The notes below the pieces were generated by a model. That model saw only the letters and a list, made by a program, of their open reading frames with translations, searched no databases and was not told the origin of the DNA. A program made the translations under genes and the position numbers. Shown one piece after another: positions 16,893 to 26,420 of a stretch of 64,000 nt of DNA. Source of the DNA: Halopelagius fulvigenes. Its GTDB lineage: Archaea > Halobacteriota > Halobacteria > Halobacteriales > Haloferacaceae. Positions within the stretch are counted from its first letter, which is position 1. Every line of letters begins with the position of its first letter. The DNA is taken from the NCBI RefSeq assembly GCF_042662625.1, contig NZ_JBHSXH010000015.1, positions 620,001-684,000 on the forward strand, given 5' to 3'.

Positions 16893-17666
16893 TCACTCGA
16901 ACGTAGTCGTGAGTTTCACGTAGACGAGGTGGAGTCGCCGCACGTCCGTCTTCGTACAGGAGACGCGGTTCGGGTCGTCGCCGTCCAGTTCACAGGAGAA
17001 CCCCTCGGACTCGAAGTACTCGCCCCAGACGGGCGCGTACTGCGACGTGACGTTCACCGTCACCTCGTCGTACGTCCCGGACTCCGCGACGAGAACGTCG
17101 CGGACGGACTGCTCGGTTCGGATGCGGACCGTCTGCGACCCCGCGACGACCGGCGACCCGCGCGGTTCGAGTTGGACCACCGTGAGCACCGTCCGGTCCT
17201 CGTCGAGGACGTTGGCCGGCGGGCGAACCATCCGCCCGTTCCCCACCGCGCCGTCGTCGCGGATGACCGCGCCGCCGATGTACCGGATGCGGCCGGTTCC
17301 GCCCGCCTCGAAGGTGAGCGGTGAGAGGGTTATGTTCCCGGTGGAGAAGTCGCGGGAGTCGCTCACCCCCGTCCGGTAGTCGCCCGTCACGTTGACCTGC
17401 GCCTCCCCCTCGGTGCGAAGCGACGCGTCGGCGAGTTTGATCTCCGTCCCGCGACTGGGCGCGCCGCGTTGGCTCACGTCCTCGACGTTGTCCGCGAACA
17501 CGTCGAACGCCCGTTCGGCGTTGTTCAACCGTTCGTAGTCCCGCACGTCCGTCAGTTCCTGCGCCCCGACCGCGTACACGAGGCCGACGGACGTCACGAT
17601 GAGCGAGAAGATGAGGACGAAACTGATAGCCTCGCTGACGCCGCGCCGGTCGGTCCGGAGTTTCAC
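16893..17666 (-). CDS. Archaeal type IV pilin-like protein 6 (convergent)
   Basis: A 257-residue protein. The N-terminus RRGVSEAISFVLIFSLIVTS is a class III pilin-type signal and helix, followed by a domain with the segment LNNAERAFDVFADNVEDVSQ and two cysteines near the end (FSCELDGDDPNRVSCTK). An in-frame GTG lies upstream at 17714, but a TATA-like CTTAATG sits about 28 bases before GTG 17666, which favours the shorter form. It converges on the pilus operon, so it has its own promoter while probably belonging to the same system. Confidence 0.75.
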   Translation of the reverse strand: MKLRTDRRGVSEAISFVLIFSLIVTSVGLVYAVGAQELTDVRDYERLNNAERAFDVFADNVEDVSQRGAPSRGTEIKLADASLRTEGEAQVNVTGDYRTGVSDSRDFSTGNITLSPLTFEAGGTGRIRYIGGAVIRDDGAVGNGRMVRPPANVLDEDRTVLTVVQLEPRGSPVVAGSQTVRIRTEQSVRDVLVAESGTYDEVTVNVTSQYAPVWGEYFESEGFSCELDGDDPNRVSCTKTDVRRLHLVYVKLTTTFE

Positions 17667-17690
17667 GCCTACGCCTTCCTCGGCACCCTC

Positions 17691-17698
17691 ATTAAGTC
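17691..17698 (-). promoter_or_regulatory. Probable TATA box for pilin-like protein 6
   Basis: On the reverse strand the sequence GACTTAAT is centred about 28 bases upstream of GTG 17666 and lies inside the longer open frame, which helps decide the start. Confidence 0.45.
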
Positions 17699-17765
17699 TG
17701 AGTGTTAATTCCACGACAAGAGACTGTCGTAGCGTTTAGATAGGTATCGCGCGACTACCTCGAAT

Positions 17766-18056
17766 ATGTCGAACGCCCTCCTCGGCCGAGAGCTCTCCTC
17801 GGCCGCGAAAGTCGCAATCGCCGTCGCCCTCGTCGTCTCGTTCGCCTACTCCGTCGTCATCGCCGGACAGATTCTGCTGTGGTTCTCCCTCGTCTTCCTC
17901 GCCGTCGCCATCGTCATCGGAGTGCGACTGACCTCTGCCTTCCTCCGACTCGCCGATTCGGTCGAACGAATCGCGGACGCGGTAGAGCGAACGGACGCGG
18001 AGACGACCGAACGCATCGCGGACGCGGTAGAGGAGACGGACCGCGAGCCGCGGTGA
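17766..18056 (+). CDS. Small two-helix membrane protein, function unknown
   Basis: A 96-residue protein with two adjacent hydrophobic segments (KVAIAVALVVSFAYSVVIAG and LLWFSLVFLAVAIVIGVRL) and a charged cytoplasmic tail with an imperfect repeat (ERIADAVERTDAET, ERIADAVEETD) likely to form a coiled coil. GTTTAGATA lies about 28 bases upstream, consistent with a promoter. It is not recognised beyond being a plausible small haloarchaeal membrane protein and is transcribed away from the pilin-like gene. Confidence 0.7.
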   Translation: MSNALLGRELSSAAKVAIAVALVVSFAYSVVIAGQILLWFSLVFLAVAIVIGVRLTSAFLRLADSVERIADAVERTDAETTERIADAVEETDREPR

Positions 18057-18074
18057 ACGCCCGGTCCCGCGCAG

Positions 18075-18944
18075 TCACCCCTCCGTCGGCGCGCCCGCGC
18101 GCGCCCCCGCTGCCGTTCCGTCCTCGCCGAAGTCGATGACCGCGAGGAACGCCCGCACCGCGTCGGTGAAGAAGGCCGGGTCGTCGAGGTTCGAGACGTG
18201 CCCCGCGCCGGGCACCTCGCGGACGGTGACGCGCGCGATTTCGGACTCCATCTTCGCCGCGTGCCGCCGGACGAACGACGGTTCGCGCTCGCCGTACAGG
18301 ACCAGCGTCGGGGCGGCGATGGCGGCGTACTCGACCTCCGTCTCGTGGAAGGTGGCGACGGCGCGAACCACCTTGGCGAACTCGGCCGTCTCCAGCTTCG
18401 GCCCCTCGGCCCGGAGCCCCTCTATCCGCTCGTAGTCGCCGCTGACCCCCTTCGAGAACCGCTCGTGGAGCCACACCATCGCCCGTTCGACCCGTTCGTA
18501 GCCGACGAGTCGGACGAACGGGACGGCGGCCCGGAGCATCGCCGACCGCTGAAGCCACTCGCGCCGGTCGAACAGTTCCGGCGTGAACGTGTCGGCGAGC
18601 ACCAACCCGGCCACCTCGTCGGGGTGGGCGGCGGCGTACACCTGCGCGATGCATCCGCCCATCGATAGCCCGCAGACGACGGGCCGGTCGAGGTCCAAGG
18701 CGGCGACGAGTGCGCGGAGGTCCTCCGCGAGGAGTTCGACGGAGTACGACTCCCTCGCCGACCCGCCGGTGCGGCCGTGGCCGCGAACGTCGTACGCGAC
18801 GGTCGTATACTCGCCTTCGAGGGCGTCCACCTGCGGCGTCCACTGCGCGGAATCGAGGATAGCGCCGTGGACGAACACGACGGGCGGGCCGTCTCCGCGT
18901 CGCTCGTAGTACGTCTCGACGCCGTTCGTTCGGACGGTGGGCAT
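18075..18944 (-). CDS. Alpha/beta hydrolase
   Basis: A 289-residue single-domain hydrolase. The oxyanion-hole HG motif is in VVFVHGAIL, the nucleophile elbow is GLSMGG with Ser as nucleophile, the acid is probably Asp/Glu in LVLYGEREPSF, and the catalytic His is in VPGAGHVSNLDDP. The overall order matches lactonases and esterases of the 3-oxoadipate enol-lactonase type, but the substrate cannot be assigned. The C-terminal 20 residues are an Ala/Gly-rich tail. The neighbouring genes give no pathway clue. Confidence 0.88.
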   Translation of the reverse strand: MPTVRTNGVETYYERRGDGPPVVFVHGAILDSAQWTPQVDALEGEYTTVAYDVRGHGRTGGSARESYSVELLAEDLRALVAALDLDRPVVCGLSMGGCIAQVYAAAHPDEVAGLVLADTFTPELFDRREWLQRSAMLRAAVPFVRLVGYERVERAMVWLHERFSKGVSGDYERIEGLRAEGPKLETAEFAKVVRAVATFHETEVEYAAIAAPTLVLYGEREPSFVRRHAAKMESEIARVTVREVPGAGHVSNLDDPAFFTDAVRAFLAVIDFGEDGTAAGARAGAPTEG

Positions 18945-19048
18945 GGGATACCGTAGCGCTCGTAACGAGATGAACTCGTCTACGGGGGCGCGAACGCGGA
19001 CGGGCGCGGAGAGGAACAGTAATGCGGCCGTGTCCGCACGTCGTTCGC

Positions 19049-19978
19049 ATGGGCTCGGGCGAGACGGAGACCGAACGGGCGTCCGCCGCCGACGGCGGGG
19101 CGTTCGCGCCCGCCGCGGCCGGACCGTTGCTCGCGGCGTCGCTGTGGGGCGGCATGTACGTCGTGAGCAAGTGGGGGTTCGCCGCCGTCCCGCCGGTGAC
19201 GCTCACGTTCCTGCGCCTCGCGGTGGGGGCGGCGACGCTCCTCGCCGTCGTCCGCCTGACGCGGCCCGACCGGTCGTTCTCCGCGTCGGAGCGCCGGCAG
19301 TTCGTCGGATTGGGCGCGCTCGTCGGCCTCACCTTGGTCGCGCAGTTCGTCGGCACGGACCTCACGAACGCGAGTCAGGGGTCGCTCCTGACCGTCTCGA
19401 CGCCCGTGTTCACCCTCCTCTTGGGCGTCGCCGTCTTAGACGAGTCGCTGACGCGGCGGCGAGCGGTCGGGATGGCGTTCGCCGTCGTCGGAACGCTCGT
19501 CGTCGTCGCCGGGCAGTACGACCTCTCGTCGCTCGGCGGGTCGAACCTCGCCGGCGTCGCGTTCCTCCTCCTCGGGAGCCTCGGGTGAGCCGGCTACACG
19601 GTGTACGGCGCGCCCATCGTCCGCCGGTACTCGGCGATAGAGGCGGCGACGTACTCGACGGTCGCCGCCGTCCCGATGGTCGCCGTCTTCGTCCCCGTGG
19701 AACTGTTCGTCTTCGACGCGCCCGTGACGACGACGGTGACGCCGACGCTCGCCGCCGCCGTCGTCTACCTCGGCGTCTTCAGCACCGCCGCCGCGTGGTA
19801 CGCGTGGTACAAGGGGTTGGAGTCGCTGGACGCCGGGGTCGTCGCGGTGTTCTTCTTCGCGCAACCGGTCGTCGGCACCATACTGGGCGTGACGCTCCTC
19901 GGAGAGAGCGTCGGCCCCGCGTTCGTCGCCGGCGGCGTCGTGATGGCGTTCGGCGTCTCCCTCGTCAGTACCGACTGA
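19049..19978 (+). pseudogene. EamA/DMT family transporter interrupted by an in-frame TGA
   Basis: The two halves (19049-19588 and about 19589-19978) are in the same frame and together give a normal ten-helix EamA protein of about 309 codons. The stop is TGA at 19586-19588, between LLLGSLG and AGYTVYGAPIV, where Trp (TGG) is the usual residue, so one base change explains it. The first half has EamA features (LLAASLWGGMYVVSKWGF, TFLRLAVGAATLL) and the second ends with the typical AQPVVGTILGVTLLGE. These transporters move metabolites, often amino-acid derivatives. Either a recent nonsense mutation or a base-call error. Confidence 0.82.
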
Positions 19979-20185
19979 CGCCGGATCCCGCCCCGTTCTT
20001 CCCGTCGCCGCGTCGGAGGACGACGGCGACGACGATTCGAGAGAGCGTCTTCACGGCGAGAGAGACGCGCCCCGCGGAGATAACGTGGAGCGCGATTCTC
20101 CGGATTCGAGAACGTCACTGGCCCGGGCGCGGACCGTTCGCGCGAACCGATTGCGTTTTTCCGCCGTCCCGCGAACGCCGAGGTA

Positions 20186-20404
20186 ATGTCGAACGACTCC
20201 GACGAGGAACCCCGCGTTCCCATCGTCTGCGACGAGTGCGAGACGACGTCCCGCGTGCCCCTCCCGGAGGTGGCCGACGCGGTAGCGAAACACAACGACC
20301 GGTTACACGACGGCGAGGACGTGGCCGGAATCGACCCGGAGATCATCCGTCACGTCACCGACCTCGCGGCCGAGGACCTCGGTCTGACCGGGGACGGAGA
20401 GTAG
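20186..20404 (+). CDS. Small acidic CxxC protein, function unknown
   Basis: A 72-residue protein with VPIVCDECETTSRVPLPEV, a CxxC motif that could hold half a zinc site, followed by a short helical region (AVAKHNDRLHDGED). Haloarchaea have many such small zinc-finger-like proteins. It has haloarchaeal codon bias and acidity, which support a real gene. No further function is recognised. Confidence 0.65.
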   Translation: MSNDSDEEPRVPIVCDECETTSRVPLPEVADAVAKHNDRLHDGEDVAGIDPEIIRHVTDLAAEDLGLTGDGE

Positions 20405-20487
20405 CGGCGCTCTCGGGACGGTCGAAGGAGAATCGAACGGGGAATCGAGAGAAATCGCGCGCCGCAGAGTGGCAAACCGACCGGAGA

Positions 20488-20838
20488 TTATCGTTCGTCG
20501 TGCGACACGAGCCACGAGTAGATGCGGTCGAAGCGGGGACCGCGGGAGACGATGCCCGACTCGGGGTCGTACTCTAACACGTCCCGTTGGGCGAGCTTCG
20601 GGACGTGGACGTGGTGGAGTCTCAGTTCGAGTTCGTCGAGCGCCGCCGAATCGGTCGCGGACGCCGGGTCCTCGCGGGCGAGGAGGCGTTCGCCGAGGCC
20701 GCCGATGGAGACGGGTTCGCCGACGCGCCCGAGGACCAACAGGAGGGTGCGTCGTTGGCTGTCGGCCAAAAGCGTGAACTTCTCGTCTAACGTCAGCGGG
20801 TCGAGCGTCGCGCGGGGGGACTCGGTTGTGCCACTCAT
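20488..20838 (-). CDS. Winged-helix regulator-like protein (DUF7344-type)
   Basis: A 116-residue protein with a predicted winged helix. LTLDEKFTLLADSQRRTLLL is followed by LDELELRLHHVHVPKLAQRD, a pattern common to a large haloarchaeal group of small regulators in which a helix-turn-helix reads DNA and the HHVHLPKL segment is the wing region. It lies 60 bases downstream of the giant sensor gene, on the same strand, and may be co-transcribed or regulate it. Its ligand is unknown. Confidence 0.75.
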   Translation of the reverse strand: MSGTTESPRATLDPLTLDEKFTLLADSQRRTLLLVLGRVGEPVSIGGLGERLLAREDPASATDSAALDELELRLHHVHVPKLAQRDVLEYDPESGIVSRGPRFDRIYSWLVSHDER

Positions 20839-20897
20839 CGTGTGCGTAGAGAGTTACTACGGGGGGTTAAGGCTATCACCAAAGTGTTTAGGAGAGG

Positions 20898-23800
20898 TCA
20901 GTGGACCGGCCCGGACCGCTCGAAGAGGGCCGCGAATATCTTGTTTTCGGCCGATCGGATGTGCTGGGAGAACGTCGGCGCGGAGATGCCCAGCGAGTTC
21001 GCCACCTCCTGACCGCTGCTCTCTCTGGGCCACTCGAAGAATCCCGAGAAGTACGCCGACTCGAGGACGCTCCGCTGTCGGTCGGTCAACTCCTCGTTGA
21101 GTGCCGAGACGATCCGGTTGGGTCCCCTCTCCGTGCGGTCTACCTGCCGTTGGGCGCGCACCCTCGCGGCGGGGTACGCCGACTGGACGCGTTCGATGGC
21201 GTCCCGCACGTCGGTTCCGACGGGGAGGTGAACCGTCATCTGGTAGTCGCCGTCGCGAATCACCGCTCGGTGGACGTAGCCGCCGAGCGACGCCATCGCC
21301 ATCAGCACCGGCGGTTCCTCCAGTCGGGCCTCGAACCGCACCCGCCCGACGTCCTCGCCGACGACGCGGACTGACGTCCAATGGGGGACGCTCTCGACGA
21401 TGGCCTCGATGGTTTCGACGCCGCCCTCGTCGGCCGTCCCGTAGACGAGGTAGTCGTCGTCGGTCGGAACCGCCTGTTCGAGCACGATGTCCCCGTCCGT
21501 CGCGGCCGGGATGTTCAACTCCGAGAACACGTCGGGTATCTCGAAGTCCACCTCGATTATCTGGTCGCTGGTCAGGGCGCGCTTGCGTTCGACGGCGGCG
21601 ATGGCGTGGCCGACGATTTCGCCGAGTTGACCGATGACCACCTGTTCCTCGTCGGCGAACGCGTCGGGGCGCGCCGCGTACACGTTCAGCGTTCCGTAGA
21701 CGACGCCCTCGTGGACGATGGGGATCGACGCCGACGACTGGTAGCCGTACGTCTCGGCGTTCGACCGCCACTCCTCGTACTCGGAGTTTTTCAGCACGTT
21801 CCGGGCGACCTGAATCTCCTGCGTCCGGAACGCCCGCCCCGTCGGTCCGCGACTCGACGGGCGGTCCTCGTCGACCGAGATGCTCGTCCCTTCGAGGTAG
21901 TTCTCGACGCCCGCCTCCTGTCGGACGTACACCTCGTCGCTCCCGCGCGCGACGGCCCCGACCCACGCGAACTCGTATGACTCCGACTCCGCGAGGGCCT
22001 CGCAGACGGTCTTTTCTATCTCCTCGCGGGTGGACTGTTCGATGACCGCCTCCGTCGTCTCCCGGACGACCGCGTTGAGGCTGTTCAGCGCCGTGAGGCG
22101 GTCGGTGTTACGTTGCCGTTCGAGTTCGTTGCCCACCCAGTTGCTGAGGATGTCGACGAACGTCACCTCCCAGTCGGTGAACGCCTCGGTTCGCTCCTCC
22201 GTGCCGTAGAAGCAGAACGTGCCGTACACCTCCCCGTCGACGAACACCGGCGCGCCGAGGTAGTTCTCGACGCCCAACGTCTCGTCGGCGAGTTCCGGCG
22301 CTTCCTCCGCGACGCTCCGCACGGCGAGCGTCCGTGCGCTGTCTACGACGTGCTTGCAGTTGGGGAGTTCCGCCACCGGCACCGACTCGCCCGCCCGGAG
22401 GTCGACACCCTCGGGAACGTCCACCGCATCGAAGATGTACTTCTCCTCCCGCACCCGCGAGAGCGTCGCGTAGTCGGTTCCCAACGCCTCCCGGACGACG
22501 CCCAAGAGGTCCTCGATTCGTTCGTCGAACGAGAGGTCGGGGTCCGCGATTATCTCGTAGGCGTTGCGCAGGGTCCGTTCGCGCTTCTGCAGTTCCGCCC
22601 GCTGGTCGACCAACTCCCGTTCGTACGTTCGGCGATCTATCGCGGCCGCGAGGACGTACGCGACGCTCTGCAGGAAGCTCGCGTCTCGCTGCGTGAACAT
22701 CCGCCTCTCCGCGTCGTGGACGCCGAGAATCCCCCACGGGTCGTCCCGCGGACCGACGACGACGGTCATCCCGCTCTTGATTCCGCGCTCCGTGAGAACG
22801 GGGTTGTCGAATCGCGTCTCGTCGTCGAAGTCGTCCACGATGACGGGGTCGGCGGAGCGGAGCGTGTAGCCCGCTTGGCGATTCTCGTCGGCCCTCGTCA
22901 GCGCGGAGCCGACGGCTTCCTCGCTCCACCCGACGCCGCCCCTGAGGAGCAGACTCTCCCCGTCCGGTTGCAGGTCGAGGACGCCGCAGTAGTCCATATC
23001 GAGCGTCTCAGCGACCGTCTCGGCCACGTGCTGCGCGAGAGCGTCTATGTCGCGTTCGGAGAGCGCACGCTGGCCGAGTTCGGCCACGACGTTCTGTTGT
23101 CGAACCCGCTCGTGGAGTTCGCTCTCGTGTTCGACCCGGGCGTACGCCGCCTCCGCGTTCGCCGCGAGCACTTCGACGAGTTCCCGCGTCTGTTCGTCGA
23201 GGACGTCGGACTCGGTGGACCCGACGGCGAGGACGCCGTAGTCGCCCATCGGGACGCCGAACCCGCTCCGGACTCTCGTCACCGATCTGTCCACCTGCAG
23301 CGTCGGCGACTCGCGGATGTCGTCGTAGTACTTCGCCTCGTCCGTCGTGAAGATGTGGCCGATGAGGCTCTCGTCCCTCTCGGCCACCGGCGGGAACTCG
23401 TGGCGACTGATGCCCGCCTTCACCGACTTGGCGTCCGCGACGAGGTGGTCCTCCGCCTCGTCGTACCGGTAGACGACGACGCCCGAGAGGTCGAGTACGT
23501 CCGTCGCCGCGTCGATGATTATCTCGCTCACGTCGTCGTCGGAGACGGCGTTCAGGAAGGCGCGCGAGGACTCGTGGAGTGCGGTCAGCGTCTCCTCGAA
23601 CTGCTTTCGCTCCGTCACGTCGCGGACGACGCCGCAACGGCCGTACACCCCGTCGTCGTACTCGTAGGGGCCGAACCGGGCCTCGACTGGGACCGTCCCG
23701 CCGTCCTTCCGCATCACGTCGAACTGGAGGGTTCCCTCCGTCTCGCCGCCGGACAGCATCTCCGCTTGGAGTTCGTTCGCCGCTCGGTTCACCTCCACGC

Positions 23801-26303
23801 TGTTGACGAGCGTCGGGTGCTCGCCCAACAACTCGTCGCGGTCGTACCCGGTGAGTTCGCATATCGCCTCGTTGGCGAGGACGATCTGGCCGTCGGGGTC
23901 GAGGGCGTAGAGGCCGTCCCACACCGTCTCGACCAGTTGCTCGTACCGTTCGAGCTCTCGCTGTCTCTCCTTTCGCTCCGAGATGTCGCGGACGACGCCG
24001 ACCGTCCCGCGGAACTCGCCGTCGCTCACGAGGGGCGTGAACGTGCTCTCGACGGGGAGGGCGCTCCCGTCTCGCCGCCGCATCTCGAACTCCATCCGAC
24101 CGCTCTCCTCCTCGCCGTCCGCTATCGCGTCCTCGAACTCCTCGAGGCGTTCGGTCACGTCCTCGCCGACGATGAGCGAGTAGTGCGAGCCTTCGAGCTT
24201 CTCGCGGTCGTACCCGGTCATCTCGGCGCAGGCGTCGTTCATCCGACGGAACCGCCCCTCCTCGTCGAGGACGTAGACCCCGTCGCCCACCGTCTCGACG
24301 ATGGTCTCGTACTCCTCTAACTCGTGTTGGCGCTCCTTCCGGTCGCCGATATCCTGAAAGTAGACGGAGAGTCCCGTCTCCGAGGGGTACGCGCGCACCT
24401 CGAACCACGTCCCGACCGACGTCGAGTAGTGTTCGAAGGTTACCGACTCCTGTCGCTCCATCGCGCGCTCGTACTCCGCCCGGAAGGGCGAGTTGGCGGC
24501 GTGTTCGAACTCGTCCCAGATGCGCGCGCCGAGCAGTTCGGACGCGTCGCGTTCGAGCATCTCCTCCGCCCGGTCGTTGACGTGCGTGAACCGCCACTCC
24601 TCGTCCAGCGCGTAGAACGCGTCCGTCACGCGGTCGAACACGTCCGCGAGCTCCGACTCCAGCTCGTCGCGGCGGCGACTCAGCCGCCGCGTCTGCTCTT
24701 CGAGTCGGGTGATGTCCGTGACCGTCGCGACGACGTAGTTCAGCTCGCCGTCGTCGCCCCCGAGGGGAGTCGCGTTTATCGACAGCCACCGCCGTTCGCC
24801 CCCCCGCGTCTCGATTTGGACGTGCTGGTCCGTGACGGGCTCGCCCGTCTCGATGGCCCGCACGCCGGGGCGTCGCTCGTACGGGAGGGGGTCGCCATCC
24901 CCGTCGAAGAATGTCCTATCGCCCATCTCATACCTGTCGAACGCGTCGGGCGAGAGGTCGAGCAGCTCCGCCATCCGCTCGTTCGCCTTGGCCAATCGCC
25001 CGTCGGGCTCGAAGACGGCGATACCGATGGGGCTGGTCTCGAACACGCGGTCCCGCAAGTCGCGCTCCTCGCGGAGCTGACGCTCGCGTCGACGCCGTTC
25101 GGTCATGTCGCGCGCGACCGTCGCGAACCCCTGTAGCTCGCCCTCGTCGTCGCGAATCGCGGTGACGGTGACGTTCGCCCAGAACTTCGAACCGTCCTCG
25201 CGGACGAGCCACCCCTCGTCCTCCGTCCACCTGGTTTCGGCCGCCTCGACGAGGTTGCGGTGGGGGACGCCCGCCTCCACGTCCTCGTCGGTGTAGAACG
25301 TCGAGACGTGTTCGCCGACGATGTCGTCTTCGTCGTACCCTTCGAGCCGTTCGGCCCCCGAGTTCCAACTCTCGACGTACCCCTCGACGTCGAGTCTGAC
25401 GAGCGCGTACCCCTCGATGGCCTCCACGAGCGAACGGACCTCGGTCTCGCGGTCTCGCAGCTCCCGTTCGGTCCGCTTCCGCTCCGTGATGTCCGTGACG
25501 ACGCCTTCGAGCGTGGCCGGGTCCGCGTCCCCGTCGGCGCTCTCGCGGCCGACCGGTTCGACCGCCCGCCCGCGTTCCGCGACCCACTGCGTCTCGCCGT
25601 CCGCGGTTCGGATGCGGTACTCGACGGTGAACGTCTCGCCGCGTTCGACGCCCCGCCGAATCTCCTCTCGCACCCGGTCGGCGTCGTCCGGATGGACCGC
25701 GTCGTCTCCCCAGCGTCTCGTTCCGGAGACGAACTCCTCGGGGTCGTAGCCCGTCAGCTCGGCGCACTCGTCGCTCAGGAACTCCATCGGCCGCCCCGGT
25801 TCGTTCCGGCAGCGGTAGACGACGCCGGGCACGTTCTCGACGAGGCGGGCGCGCGCCCGTTCGGACCGTTCGAGGGAGTCGGCGGCGTCCCGTCGGGGCG
25901 TCGCGTCGCGGACGACGCCGACCGTCCCGCGAAACTCGCCGTCCGCGCGGAGGGCGCTACACTGCAGTTCGCAGGGGACGCTCTCCCCCCGCGCCGTTTC
26001 GAGGGCCAGCTCCAACGTGGCGACAGCGCCGCCGCCCTCTCGAAGCGTCTCGACGACGTTCTCGAAGTGAGAGGCGCCGTCGTCGTCGAGGAGCACCGAG
26101 ACGCGCTCCCCGAGCAGACCGTTCTGCCCGTAGTCCAGCATCTCGATCAGAACGTCGTTGACGGCGACGAACCGCCCGTCCGAGTCGAGCTGATACACCC
26201 CGTCGGCGAGCGAACTCGCGAGCGCTTCGAACCGCTCTCCGACCTCGGATTCGCCGTCGGTTCGCCGGAAATACTCCGGGGTCTCTTCGGAGTGCTTCAC
26301 CAT
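20898..26303 (-). CDS. Giant PAS-GAF multisensor with Bat-type HTH output
   Basis: A 1,801-residue cytoplasmic sensory regulator. By eye it has seven PAS domains in a row (about residues 20-920, each beginning with a pattern such as GVYQLDSDGRFVAVN and most ending in VVRDxTERK), then four GAF domains (about 925-1580, each opening with a helix like VVAELGQRALSERDIDALAQ), a bacterio-opsin activator domain (IIEVDFEIPDVFSELNIP), and a C-terminal HTH_10 (LTDRQRSVLESAYFSGFFEW). There is no kinase or receiver domain, so signals must reach DNA directly. ATG 26303 is preferred to GTG 26324 because a TATA box (GGGTTTATCC) lies 27 bases before it. Bat relatives control bacteriorhodopsin and other energy genes in response to oxygen and light; the inputs here are unknown. 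Confidence 0.9.
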   Translation of the reverse strand: MVKHSEETPEYFRRTDGESEVGERFEALASSLADGVYQLDSDGRFVAVNDVLIEMLDYGQNGLLGERVSVLLDDDGASHFENVVETLREGGGAVATLELALETARGESVPCELQCSALRADGEFRGTVGVVRDATPRRDAADSLERSERARARLVENVPGVVYRCRNEPGRPMEFLSDECAELTGYDPEEFVSGTRRWGDDAVHPDDADRVREEIRRGVERGETFTVEYRIRTADGETQWVAERGRAVEPVGRESADGDADPATLEGVVTDITERKRTERELRDRETEVRSLVEAIEGYALVRLDVEGYVESWNSGAERLEGYDEDDIVGEHVSTFYTDEDVEAGVPHRNLVEAAETRWTEDEGWLVREDGSKFWANVTVTAIRDDEGELQGFATVARDMTERRRRERQLREERDLRDRVFETSPIGIAVFEPDGRLAKANERMAELLDLSPDAFDRYEMGDRTFFDGDGDPLPYERRPGVRAIETGEPVTDQHVQIETRGGERRWLSINATPLGGDDGELNYVVATVTDITRLEEQTRRLSRRRDELESELADVFDRVTDAFYALDEEWRFTHVNDRAEEMLERDASELLGARIWDEFEHAANSPFRAEYERAMERQESVTFEHYSTSVGTWFEVRAYPSETGLSVYFQDIGDRKERQHELEEYETIVETVGDGVYVLDEEGRFRRMNDACAEMTGYDREKLEGSHYSLIVGEDVTERLEEFEDAIADGEEESGRMEFEMRRRDGSALPVESTFTPLVSDGEFRGTVGVVRDISERKERQRELERYEQLVETVWDGLYALDPDGQIVLANEAICELTGYDRDELLGEHPTLVNSVEVNRAANELQAEMLSGGETEGTLQFDVMRKDGGTVPVEARFGPYEYDDGVYGRCGVVRDVTERKQFEETLTALHESSRAFLNAVSDDDVSEIIIDAATDVLDLSGVVVYRYDEAEDHLVADAKSVKAGISRHEFPPVAERDESLIGHIFTTDEAKYYDDIRESPTLQVDRSVTRVRSGFGVPMGDYGVLAVGSTESDVLDEQTRELVEVLAANAEAAYARVEHESELHERVRQQNVVAELGQRALSERDIDALAQHVAETVAETLDMDYCGVLDLQPDGESLLLRGGVGWSEEAVGSALTRADENRQAGYTLRSADPVIVDDFDDETRFDNPVLTERGIKSGMTVVVGPRDDPWGILGVHDAERRMFTQRDASFLQSVAYVLAAAIDRRTYERELVDQRAELQKRERTLRNAYEIIADPDLSFDERIEDLLGVVREALGTDYATLSRVREEKYIFDAVDVPEGVDLRAGESVPVAELPNCKHVVDSARTLAVRSVAEEAPELADETLGVENYLGAPVFVDGEVYGTFCFYGTEERTEAFTDWEVTFVDILSNWVGNELERQRNTDRLTALNSLNAVVRETTEAVIEQSTREEIEKTVCEALAESESYEFAWVGAVARGSDEVYVRQEAGVENYLEGTSISVDEDRPSSRGPTGRAFRTQEIQVARNVLKNSEYEEWRSNAETYGYQSSASIPIVHEGVVYGTLNVYAARPDAFADEEQVVIGQLGEIVGHAIAAVERKRALTSDQIIEVDFEIPDVFSELNIPAATDGDIVLEQAVPTDDDYLVYGTADEGGVETIEAIVESVPHWTSVRVVGEDVGRVRFEARLEEPPVLMAMASLGGYVHRAVIRDGDYQMTVHLPVGTDVRDAIERVQSAYPAARVRAQRQVDRTERGPNRIVSALNEELTDRQRSVLESAYFSGFFEWPRESSGQEVANSLGISAPTFSQHIRSAENKIFAALFERSGPVH

Positions 26304-26324
26304 ACGATATCGGGGGACTGACAC

Positions 26325-26334
26325 GGGATAAACC
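26325..26334 (-). promoter_or_regulatory. TATA box for the giant sensor gene
   Basis: GGGTTTATCC on the reverse strand is centred about 27 bases upstream of ATG 26303, fitting a leaderless transcript, and decides that start against the upstream GTG. Confidence 0.55.
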
Positions 26335-26420
26335 CCTTGTCCGTCGCTATTTCGTATGTTTCAGGGATTCTGACCCGGCGGCGCTTCCGGGGCGTTCCGC
26401 CCAGAAAATCACGCGGCATC

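Noticed and set aside
22113..24320. Forward open frame of 735 codons inside the giant sensor
   Set aside because: Antisense shadow of PAS and GAF domains that are clear on the reverse strand.
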